This document shows positions 57,324-64,000 of a stretch of DNA of 64,000 nt, piece by piece. Under the pieces are notes generated by a model. That model had not been told where the DNA came from and did no database searches. It saw only the letters and a program-made list of their open reading frames with translations. Source of the DNA: Burkholderiales bacterium (GTDB lineage Bacteria > Pseudomonadota > Gammaproteobacteria > Burkholderiales > Burkholderiaceae_C); contig JACPOI010000036.1 of NCBI GenBank assembly GCA_016185015.1, positions 240,912-304,911 of the forward strand, written 5' to 3'. Within the stretch, counting starts at the first letter, position 1; the number at the start of each line of letters is the position of its first letter. The translations under genes and the position numbers were made by a program.

Positions 57324-57333
57324 ACGGGTTGCC

Positions 57334-58239
57334 CTAGCGCAGCACGCCCAGCGCAAACGACAGGCTGACCACGCCCAGCAGGGTCGAAAGCGTGACCAGT
57401 CCGGCCACGTAAGCACCGTCGTAGCCCATGCGTGCGGCCAGCACGTAGCAACTGGACGCCGTGGGCAGGGCCGAGAAGGCCAGCAGGATGGTGGTCTGCA
57501 CCGGCGTCAGGCCGAAAGCCCTGGACAGGCCCAGGGCGATCAGCGGCAGCAGCAGGTGCTTGATGGCCAGCACGGCCACCGCGAGCACCTTGCCCTGGCC
57601 CAGGCTGGAAAAGCGCAGGCCAGCGCCAGCCGCCATCAGGCCCAGGGCCAGAGATGCGGCGCCAATGCGGTTGAGCGTGGGATCGGCCCAGGCCGGGACC
57701 CGGAAACCCAGCACGTTGGCGATCAGCCCCGAGACCGTGGCGATGATCAGCGGGTTGCGCAGCAGCTCGCGCCCCACGCTGCGCTGCGCATGCCGGGCCA
57801 TGGGCCAGACCGCACCCACGTTGAACAGCGGCACGCAAAAGCCGATCAGCACCGCCAGCAGCAGCAGGCCTTCGGGGCCGGCCAGGCGATCGGCCAGGGC
57901 CAGGCCGATGAAAGAGTTGAAGCGGAAGGCCACCTGGGCGCTGGCGGCATGCAGGCGTGCATCGACATGGCGGCCGATGAAGGGCAGGTGGTGCAGGGCG
58001 TAGGACAGTGCGATGCCGCTCACGCCCATGGCCAGGCCGGCGCCGATCAGGCTGGAGGCGGCCGAGAGGTCCAGCGGGCTCTTCACGATGCTGTGGAACA
58101 GCAGTACCGGGAAGAGAAAGTAATAGACCAGGATCTCGACCTGGTCCCAGACCGGGCGGTTCAGCGCGGTGTAGCGGCAGACCAGATAACCGCACAGGAT
58201 CAGGGAAAAATCGGGGAAAAGCAGCTGAGCGTAGTTCAC
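57334..58239 (-). CDS. AEC-family permease
   Basis: A 301-residue membrane protein of the auxin-efflux-carrier family, ten helices in two repeats. GYLVCRYTALNRPVWDQVEILVYYFLFPVLLFHSI reads as the first repeat (core YYFLFPVLLFHSI) and LALGLMAAGAGLRF, LLAFSALPTASSCYVLAARMG as the second. GTG at 58239 is the probable start. Members export carboxylates or amino acids; the substrate is unknown. Convergent with the P-loop gene, divergent from the chalcone-isomerase-like gene. Confidence 0.88.
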   Translation of the reverse strand: MNYAQLLFPDFSLILCGYLVCRYTALNRPVWDQVEILVYYFLFPVLLFHSIVKSPLDLSAASSLIGAGLAMGVSGIALSYALHHLPFIGRHVDARLHAASAQVAFRFNSFIGLALADRLAGPEGLLLLAVLIGFCVPLFNVGAVWPMARHAQRSVGRELLRNPLIIATVSGLIANVLGFRVPAWADPTLNRIGAASLALGLMAAGAGLRFSSLGQGKVLAVAVLAIKHLLLPLIALGLSRAFGLTPVQTTILLAFSALPTASSCYVLAARMGYDGAYVAGLVTLSTLLGVVSLSFALGVLR

Positions 58240-58308
58240 ATGGCGAGAATACCAGCCCCCGAAGTACCGGCCTGTCAGCCGGATCCACGCCTGGGGCGTT
58301 TTAAGGTC

Positions 58309-58887
58309 ATGAACAAGCTGTTTTCTCTCCCCCTGCTGGCTGTGGCGGCTGTCCTGGCCTTTGCCCCCGCGCAGGCTGCGACCCTCGAAGGCCAGCGTTT
58401 CGACGACACGGCCCGCCTGGGCAGCCGCGACCTGCAACTCAATGGCCTGGGCGTGCGCGCCATCTACATCTTCAAGGCCTTCGTGGCCGGGCTCTACCTG
58501 ACCGAGAAGGTCGTGGCCGGCCCCGAGGCGCTGAGCCAGAGCGGCCCCAAGCGCCTGCAGCTGCGCATGCTGATGGAGGTCGGCTCCGACCATGTCAAGC
58601 AGGCGCTGGTCGACGGCATGCGCAAGAACGTCACGGACGCCGAGTGGGCCGCCATGCAGGAGCGCGTGCAGCGCTTCTCACGCACGATCGACTCCATCGG
58701 TGTGGCCCGCGAAGGCGACACCATCACCCTGGATTACGTGCCTGAACAGGGCCTGCTGCTGGCCGTCAACGAGGTGCCGCGCGGCACGGCCATCGGCGGT
58801 GCCGATTTCTACCAGGCGCTGCTGGAGATCTTCGTCGGGCCCGACCCCGTGGATACCCGACTTAAAAACGGCCTGCTGGGGCAATAG
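58309..58887 (+). CDS. Chalcone-isomerase-fold exported protein
   Basis: A 192-residue protein: signal peptide [21 protein letters not shown], then a chalcone-isomerase-like domain (about 25-190) with [21 protein letters not shown], the family start, and [30 protein letters not shown]. Bacterial members of this fold are thought to bind fatty acids or other hydrophobic ligands rather than isomerise chalcones. Solitary; it ends 37 bases before a TctC receptor gene. Confidence 0.88.
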   Translation: MNKLFSLPLLAVAAVLAFAPAQAATLEGQRFDDTARLGSRDLQLNGLGVRAIYIFKAFVAGLYLTEKVVAGPEALSQSGPKRLQLRMLMEVGSDHVKQALVDGMRKNVTDAEWAAMQERVQRFSRTIDSIGVAREGDTITLDYVPEQGLLLAVNEVPRGTAIGGADFYQALLEIFVGPDPVDTRLKNGLLGQ

Positions 58888-58924
58888 AATCGGTCATCGT
58901 TCATTTGTCCAGGAGACCTTCACC

Positions 58925-59887
58925 ATGCAGCGACGCGCTCTCTTCGCTCTCAGCCTGCTGGCTGCCGCCAGCACCGCCTTTGCCCAGGGTTATCCCACCA
59001 AGCCGATCAAGCTGCAGGTGCCCTTTGCGCCCGGCGGCACCACCGACATCATCGCGCGCGTCATCGCTGATCCGCTGGGCAAGGTCCTGGGCCAGCCGGT
59101 GGTGGTGGAGAACAAGGCCGGCGGCGGCGGCGTGGTCGGTGCCAACGAGACAGCCAAGGCAGCGCCGGACGGTTACTCGCTGGCGATGGCCACCGTGTCC
59201 ACCACGGCGGCCAACCCGGCCATCAACTCCAAGATTCCCTACAACGCCCTGACGGACTTCACCGCCATCATCAACATTGCGGCCACGCCCAATGTGATTG
59301 CCGTGCACCCGAGCTTCCCGGCCAAGGACCACAAGAGCTTCCTGGCCGAGCTGAAGAAGTCGCCGGGCAAGCACTCCTATGCCACGTCGGGTACGGGCGG
59401 CATCGGCCACCTGCAGACCGAGCTCTACAAGAGCCAGACCAACACCTTCATCACGCACATTCCCTACCGGGGTGCGGGCCCGGCCCTGAACGACACCGTG
59501 GCCGGCCAGGTGCCGATCATCTTCGACAACCTGCCCTCGGCGCTGCCCTTCATCCAGGCCGGCCGCCTGGTGCCGATCGTCGTCGCCGCCCCGCAGCGCC
59601 TGGCCGTTCTGCCCAATGTGCCCACCTTCAAGGAAGTGGGCCTTGAGCCGGTGAACCGCATGGCCTACTACGGCATCCTCGGCCCCAAGGGTCTGCCCAA
59701 GGAGGTGGTGGACAAGGTCAACGCAGCCGTGCGCCAGGTGCTGCAGGACCCGGCCGTGCGCAAGCGCATCGAGGACACCGGTTCCCTGGTCGTGGGCAAC
59801 ACGCCCGCGCAATTCGCCGAGCAGATGAAGGCCGAGTACCTGGTCTACAAGAAGGTGGTCGACACCGCCGGTCTCAAGCTCGATTGA
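58925..59887 (+). CDS. Bug-family (TctC) periplasmic solute receptor
   Basis: A 320-residue extracytoplasmic receptor. Signal peptide [16 protein letters not shown], then [48 protein letters not shown] (partial) and [20 protein letters not shown]. The AGGAGA before the ATG is a good ribosome binding site. The ligand is probably a carboxylate. It shares the fold but not the operon of the 23989-24969 receptor; it is followed 7 bases later by xerD. Confidence 0.92.
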   Translation: MQRRALFALSLLAAASTAFAQGYPTKPIKLQVPFAPGGTTDIIARVIADPLGKVLGQPVVVENKAGGGGVVGANETAKAAPDGYSLAMATVSTTAANPAINSKIPYNALTDFTAIINIAATPNVIAVHPSFPAKDHKSFLAELKKSPGKHSYATSGTGGIGHLQTELYKSQTNTFITHIPYRGAGPALNDTVAGQVPIIFDNLPSALPFIQAGRLVPIVVAAPQRLAVLPNVPTFKEVGLEPVNRMAYYGILGPKGLPKEVVDKVNAAVRQVLQDPAVRKRIEDTGSLVVGNTPAQFAEQMKAEYLVYKKVVDTAGLKLD

Positions 59888-59894
59888 GCCCCGC

Positions 59895-60806
59895 GTGGCA
59901 CAGGGCCTGGGAGACGACGCGTCCATCGACGCCTTTGTCGATGCCCTGTGGCTGGAGGAAGGCCTGTCACGCAACACGCTGACGGCCTACCGCCGCGATC
60001 TCACACTCTACGCCCGCTGGCTCACCGCCCGCGGGCGTACGCTTTTGGAGACCACGGAACACGACATCAACGGGTATTTTTCCGAGCGGCACGCGGCCAC
60101 GCGTGCCACCACGGCCAACCGCCGCCTGACGGTCTTCAAGCGCTACTTCCGCTGGGCCCTGCGCGAGCGCCGCATCACCACCGACCCCACGCTGCGCCTG
60201 CAGGCGGCCAAGCAGCCCCTGCGCGTGCCCAAAACCTTGACGGAAGCCCAGGTGGAGGCCCTGCTGGCCGCGCCCGGCGAGGACACACCGCTGGCCGTGC
60301 GTGACCGCACCATGCTCGAACTGATGTACGCCAGCGGCCTGCGCGTGAGCGAGCTGGTGGGCCTGAAGACCTACAACGTCAGCCTGTCCGAGCACGTGCT
60401 GCGGGTTTTCGGCAAGGGCAACAAGGAGCGCCTGGTGCCTTTCGGTGAGGTGGCTTCCGGCTGGCTGCAGCGTTACCTGCAGGAGGCGCGCCCGGCCCTG
60501 CTGGGGGACAAGCAGACCGACGACCTCTTTGTCACCCTGCGCGGCACACGGGCCGGCGAGGCCATGTCGCGCGTGATGTTCTGGATGATCGTGAAAAAGC
60601 ATGCCTTGGCCGCCGGCATCACGGCACCGCTCTCGCCGCACACCCTGCGCCACGCCTTTGCGACGCATCTGCTCAACCACGGCGCCGACCTGCGCGCCGT
60701 GCAGATGCTGCTGGGGCATGCCGACATCTCGACCACGACCATCTACACCCACGTCGCGCGGGAGCGCCTCAAGTCGCTGCATGCGCAACATCACCCGCGC
60801 GGATAA
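59895..60806 (+). CDS. xerD: Site-specific tyrosine recombinase XerD
   Basis: A 303-residue chromosome-dimer recombinase. The SAM-like N-terminal domain spans 1-110. All catalytic residues are present: R150 (SGLRVSEL), K174 (GKGNKERLVPFG), H249 and R252 (HTLRHAFATHLLNHGADL), H275 (GHADISTTT) and nucleophile Y284. Spacing is nearly identical to E. coli XerD (R148, K172, H244, R247, H270, Y279). GTG start at 59895. A core-genome gene, not a marker of a mobile element. Confidence 0.95.
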   Translation: MAQGLGDDASIDAFVDALWLEEGLSRNTLTAYRRDLTLYARWLTARGRTLLETTEHDINGYFSERHAATRATTANRRLTVFKRYFRWALRERRITTDPTLRLQAAKQPLRVPKTLTEAQVEALLAAPGEDTPLAVRDRTMLELMYASGLRVSELVGLKTYNVSLSEHVLRVFGKGNKERLVPFGEVASGWLQRYLQEARPALLGDKQTDDLFVTLRGTRAGEAMSRVMFWMIVKKHALAAGITAPLSPHTLRHAFATHLLNHGADLRAVQMLLGHADISTTTIYTHVARERLKSLHAQHHPRG

Positions 60807-60815
60807 GATGGGCTG

Positions 60816-61505
60816 ATGATCACCGTCCACCACCTCGAAACCTCGCGCTCGCAGCGCGTCCTCTGGCTGCTCGAAGAGCTGGGCCTGCCCTACGAACTCA
60901 AGGTCTACGCGCGCGACCCGCTCACCCGCCTGGCCCCGCCCGAGCTCAAGAAGATCCATCCCCTGGGCAAGTCGCCCGTCATCACCGACGGGGAAGAGGT
61001 CATCGCCGAATCCGGCGCCATCATCGAATACCTGGCCGAGCGCTACGGCGCCCAGGCCAGCGGTGAACTGGCGCAGCTGGTCCCGAAGCCGGGCACGCCA
61101 GCGTACCGCCAGTGCCGCTTCTGGATGCACTACGCCGAGGGCTCGCTGATGAACTGGCTGGTGATGAAACTGGTTTTCATGAGCATCCCGCGCCAGCGCA
61201 TGCCCTTTTTCGTGAAGCCCATCGCGCGCCAGCTCTGCGCCAAGGTCATCGCGCGGCTGATCGAGCCCAATGTCTTGGGGGCGCTGGTATTCATGGAAGG
61301 CCATCTGGCCCGCAACACCTGGTTTGCCGGCGAGGCGCTGAGCATCGCGGACTTCCAGATGAGCTTCGCCGTCGAGGCCGCGCTCACGCGCGGCACGGAC
61401 ACCACGCCGTATCCACACGTGCGGGCCTGGCGTGAGCGCATGAACGCGCGCCCGGCCTACCAGCGCGCACTGCAGCGCGGCGGCCCGGTGATCGCGAACT
61501 TGTAG
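60816..61505 (+). CDS. Glutathione S-transferase family protein
   Basis: A 229-residue GST: thioredoxin-like N-terminal domain (ITVHHLETSRSQRVLWLLEELGLPYEL, core SRSQRVLWLLEE) with the substrate-site motif GKSPVITDGEEVIAESGAI, and a helical C-terminal domain. It conjugates glutathione or works as a peroxidase; the substrate is unknown. It starts 10 bases after the xerD stop. Confidence 0.92.
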   Translation: MITVHHLETSRSQRVLWLLEELGLPYELKVYARDPLTRLAPPELKKIHPLGKSPVITDGEEVIAESGAIIEYLAERYGAQASGELAQLVPKPGTPAYRQCRFWMHYAEGSLMNWLVMKLVFMSIPRQRMPFFVKPIARQLCAKVIARLIEPNVLGALVFMEGHLARNTWFAGEALSIADFQMSFAVEAALTRGTDTTPYPHVRAWRERMNARPAYQRALQRGGPVIANL

Positions 61506-61514
61506 GCCGAGGCC

Positions 61515-62774
61515 TCAGGCCTGGGCCGGGTCGAGGTTCTCGGCCCAGCTCAAGGCCTGCAGGTGGGCCCAGTTGACCTGGTGGTTGGAGAGGTGCAACT
61601 GCGTGGCGGCGCGGGCAAAGGCGGCTTCGTCGGCCAATTCGCAGGCCAGCGTCAGCTCCAGGAAGGGCGCGAACATGCCCTTGCGGTACAGCAGCGCGTC
61701 GGTCACGTGGGATGACAGTGAGATCGACTCCAGCGCCTGCGCCATGGGCAGGCCCAGCATGGTGTCGAGCAGCGAGAACACGCCGACCACGAAGGCGTCG
61801 TCGGCCTCATCGGGCGGCAGCAGCTCGGCGGCCAGCAGCTCCATGAGCCGGCCACGCACCACTGCCATCTGGCCCACGGCCGGCGCGGTGCTGCCCACGC
61901 GCGAGGTGGTCATCAGCAGCGCAGCCCAGCGGAACAGCTTCTGCATGCCCAGGATCATCACTGCGTGGCGGAAAGAGGTGATCTCGCAGCTCAGGCCAAA
62001 ACCGGCCGAGTTGATGAAACGCAGCAGGTTGAAGGAGAGGGTGGGGTCGCGCTTGAGCAGCGCCTCGATCTCGGCCACCTCGGCCTGGCGGCGCACCAGG
62101 TTGATCAGCTGGATGATGTTCGCCTGCGCCGGACGCAGGGTCTGGCCTTTGACCAGCACCGGCGTGGCGAACCAGTAACCCTGGAAGAGCTTGATGCCGT
62201 GCTGGGCTGCCAGCTCGTGCTGCTCGGCGGTCTCCACCTTTTCGGCAATCAGTTTGGCCGTGCTGTGCTTCTGCGCGAACTTCACCAGCGGCTCGATCAG
62301 CTCGGGCTTGAGCTGCGACATGTCCAGCTTGATGTAGCTGGCCAGCGGCAGCCAGGCGGCATAAGGACGCGTGAGCATGGTCTGGCTGAAGGCCAGACGG
62401 AAGCCCTTGCGTTTCACCTCCATCAGCATGGGCAGGCGGGCCTCGATCTCGCTCGGGCTGTGGCCTTCCAGCGGCGGGATCTCCAGCACCACACGCTCGG
62501 GGTGGATCAGCTCCAGGTGCCGACCCGCCAGGCTCTCGTGCGTGCAGTTGATGAACATGGTCTTGCGGCCCATGAGCGCCTGGTGCTCGGCGTGCGAGAG
62601 CACGTTGAACAGCAGCTCGGCGTCGCTGGCCGCGGTGTGGGCTTCGGCACCCAGCGAGCGGTCGTAGAGTTCGTAGCCGATGACGTTGCGCCCCTCGTCC
62701 AGGATGGCCTGGCGGGCAATGGCGGTCTGGTCGCTGGTGACCGGCTGATCGGGGGCTGCGGTGGGGGTGGACAT
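61515..62774 (-). CDS. EAL-HDOD signalling protein
   Basis: A 419-residue protein with an EAL-type domain (about residues 15-200) followed by HDOD (about 205-400), the YuxH architecture. The EAL signature is degenerate (YELYDR rather than ExL), and the metal-binding set is incomplete, so it probably senses or binds rather than hydrolyses c-di-GMP. HDOD core motifs include LLKRDPTLSFNLLRFINSAGFGL and FVVGVFSLLDTMLGLPM. The ATG at 62774 (MSTPTAAPD) was chosen; it is divergent from the DUF455 gene. Confidence 0.88.
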   Translation of the reverse strand: MSTPTAAPDQPVTSDQTAIARQAILDEGRNVIGYELYDRSLGAEAHTAASDAELLFNVLSHAEHQALMGRKTMFINCTHESLAGRHLELIHPERVVLEIPPLEGHSPSEIEARLPMLMEVKRKGFRLAFSQTMLTRPYAAWLPLASYIKLDMSQLKPELIEPLVKFAQKHSTAKLIAEKVETAEQHELAAQHGIKLFQGYWFATPVLVKGQTLRPAQANIIQLINLVRRQAEVAEIEALLKRDPTLSFNLLRFINSAGFGLSCEITSFRHAVMILGMQKLFRWAALLMTTSRVGSTAPAVGQMAVVRGRLMELLAAELLPPDEADDAFVVGVFSLLDTMLGLPMAQALESISLSSHVTDALLYRKGMFAPFLELTLACELADEAAFARAATQLHLSNHQVNWAHLQALSWAENLDPAQA

Positions 62775-62824
62775 GGCGGCTCTTGGGATGATCCATGTGA
62801 TTCTAGGGGGATAATTTCGCCACC

Positions 62825-63604
62825 ATGGAACTGCGCGCACGCTGCCTCGAACTGCTGGCCCTGGCCGACCCTGTGGTCAAGGCGCAGGCGGTCTCGGCGC
62901 TGGACCGCAGCGGCGCGATCGACTGTGCCCGGGTGTTTGCCGAGCCGCCCGGTGTACCCGGCCGCAGCGAGCGCCCGCCCTTGTTGCCCCATACCCAGAT
63001 CAAGCTCGGCTCGCTCGCCACCCCGCGCGGCCACGCGGCCCTGGTGCACAGCATCGTGCACATTGAACGCAACGCCATCGACCTGGCGCTGGACATCTGC
63101 TGGCGTTTCGCCGGCCTGCCCGAGGCCTTCTACCGCGACTGGCTGCAGGTGGCGTTTGAAGAGGCTTACCACTTCACGCTTTTGCGCAATCACCTGCTGA
63201 CCCTGGGCTTCGATTACGGAGACTTCCCGGCCCACGATGGACTGTGGTCCATGGCGGAGCGCACGCGGGGTGACCTGCTGGCCCGCGTGGCGCTGGTGCC
63301 GCGCACGCTGGAAGCCCGTGGCCTCGATGCGTCACCGGCGGTGAAGACCAAGCTGGTGTCCATCGGGGATCATCGGGCGGGGGAGATTCTGGACATCATC
63401 TTGCGGGATGAGATTGGGCATGTTGCTACGGGCAACCGATGGTATGCGTGGGCTTGTGCTCAATGCGGTCTTGACCCGGTGCGTACGTATGCGGAGCTGA
63501 CTGTGAAGTACGAGGCGCCTAAGTTGAAGAGGCCGTTCAACCTCGAAGCTCGTCGTGCCGCTGGGTTTAGCGACGCCGAATTGTCTGCGCTGCAGGCGGA
63601 CTGA
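62825..63604 (+). CDS. DUF455-family ferritin-like protein
   Basis: A 259-residue ferritin-like protein. Di-iron ligand candidates are E81 (HIERNAIDLALD), E112/H116 (VAFEEAYHFTLLRNH) and the later ILRDEIGHVATGNRW pair. Members resemble MiaE-type hydroxylases in fold; the activity of DUF455 proteins is unknown. The start ATG is 50 bases from the divergent EAL-HDOD start. Confidence 0.88.
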   Translation: MELRARCLELLALADPVVKAQAVSALDRSGAIDCARVFAEPPGVPGRSERPPLLPHTQIKLGSLATPRGHAALVHSIVHIERNAIDLALDICWRFAGLPEAFYRDWLQVAFEEAYHFTLLRNHLLTLGFDYGDFPAHDGLWSMAERTRGDLLARVALVPRTLEARGLDASPAVKTKLVSIGDHRAGEILDIILRDEIGHVATGNRWYAWACAQCGLDPVRTYAELTVKYEAPKLKRPFNLEARRAAGFSDAELSALQAD

Positions 63605-64000
63605 ATTTCTGTTGAGTTGATCGCCTTGCTGGCGTGGCATTGCCGGGATGTGCCCCCGGCAGGGCAGTAACTTTCTTTTGCTTCGCCAAAAGAAAGTCAC
63701 CAAAGAAAAAGGCGAGCCGGGTGCGTCGTCCCTCCGCTGCGCTCCGGGCAAGCTGCGTTGCTCGGCCAGTGCGGGAAGTGCAGAAACTCGCCCTGCGGGC
63801 TCAGACATCTGCACTTCTTTTTCCGCCCTGGCCTGTGCTACTCGCCTCCGCACACGGCAGGGGGAACCGGGAACCAATGCCAAAGCCCAAAACAACAAGG
63901 ACGCGCCATGCGCGTCCTTGTGGGGTTCGGATGTTCGGCATCCCAATGCCGTGTGGCAGGGCTGAGCAGCGCAGCAGCGGGCGGATCAGGGCGGGCGTTG
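63605..64000. repeat. Gene-free repeat and hairpin region
   Basis: No supported gene. Elements: TGCCGGG/CCCGGCA hairpin (63641-63661); a perfect 11-bp hairpin ACTTTCTTTTG-cttcgc-CAAAAGAAAGT (63670-63697) followed by CAAAGAAAAAGG, resembling an intergenic repeat abundant in Comamonadaceae; and a 12-bp hairpin (63895-63921). The long reading frames here are shadows of repeats. Confidence 0.6.
63895..63921 (-). terminator. Terminator-like hairpin
   Basis: ACAAGGACGCGC and GCGCGTCCTTGT pair perfectly over 12 bp with a CAT loop. On the minus strand it is followed by TGTTTTGGGC, so it may end a minus-strand gene that lies to the right of the window. Confidence 0.6.

Noticed and set aside
59895..60806. 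Tyrosine recombinase as evidence of a mobile element
   Set aside because: Its residues and spacing are those of housekeeping XerD; there is no attachment site or cargo next to it.
63332..63946. Open frame on the minus strand at the right edge
   Set aside because: It spans the DUF455 3' end and a repeat region, with no domain or start signals.

Overview
The window is a high-GC chromosomal segment from a betaproteobacterium, most likely a Comamonadaceae-type Burkholderiales. Support comes from the gene order nuo operon - DUF2818 - Nudix hydrolase - DUF1178, from two Bug/TctC-type solute receptors, from CheV and EAL-HDOD signalling proteins, and from a copy near 63.7 kb of an intergenic repeat carrying a CAAAAGAAAG hairpin that I recall as common in this group. 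The assignment is inference; there is no rRNA in the window to confirm it.

Layout. 1-10.4 kb holds the 3' part of the respiratory complex I operon (nuoF partial, nuoG-N), followed in tight array by DUF2818, Nudix and DUF1178 genes (to 11.8 kb). 11.9-12.9 kb holds two small genes (a Cys/His-rich exported protein and a four-helix membrane protein) ending in a decayed second copy of the DUF1178 3' end. 13-19.8 kb holds an ABC exporter, CheV, a DMT permease with an AraC-MGMT DNA repair gene, an Old Yellow Enzyme and two unknown small genes. 20-24 kb holds Hsp20, a histidine phosphatase, a phytase-like esterase and an MltC-like transglycosylase. 24-28.2 kb is a LysR-controlled CoA-transferase / HMG-CoA-lyase / TctC catabolic cluster with a textbook LysR operator. 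28.2-34.9 kb holds miaA, a Bcr/CflA permease, a lipoprotein hydrolase, gdhA and mutL.

35.0-40.4 kb is the accessory island: visibly lower GC than both flanks and wedged between mutL and a catabolic operon. It encodes (1) a RloC/PrrC-type ABC-ATPase with a Cys-x2-Cys zinc-hook-like turn and a C-terminal Arg-x3-Glu...His pattern like the anticodon-nuclease triad, (2) translationally coupled to it, an Mrr-type nuclease fused to an nSTAND3-type NTPase, and (3) a GIY-YIG (T5orf172/MUG113-like) nuclease. No type I restriction genes accompany it. I regard this as a candidate uncharacterised anti-phage system and the most interesting part of the window.

40.4-52.2 kb is a divergent catabolic region: a molybdenum hydroxylase (large, 2Fe-2S and FAD subunits) plus a CoxG-like protein on the minus strand, and a TetR regulator, VOC protein, FAD monooxygenase and a full branched-chain-type ABC transporter (SBP, two permeases, two ATPases) on the plus strand. 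Together they look like uptake and ring hydroxylation of an aromatic or N-heterocyclic acid; the substrate cannot be read from the sequence. 52.3-63.6 kb is mostly housekeeping: DedA, SirB2, AmiC, TsaE, QueG, a P-loop protein with an altered Walker A, an AEC permease, a chalcone-isomerase-fold protein, a second TctC receptor, XerD, a GST, an EAL-HDOD protein and a DUF455 ferritin-like protein. The last 400 bp carry no gene, only repeats and hairpins.
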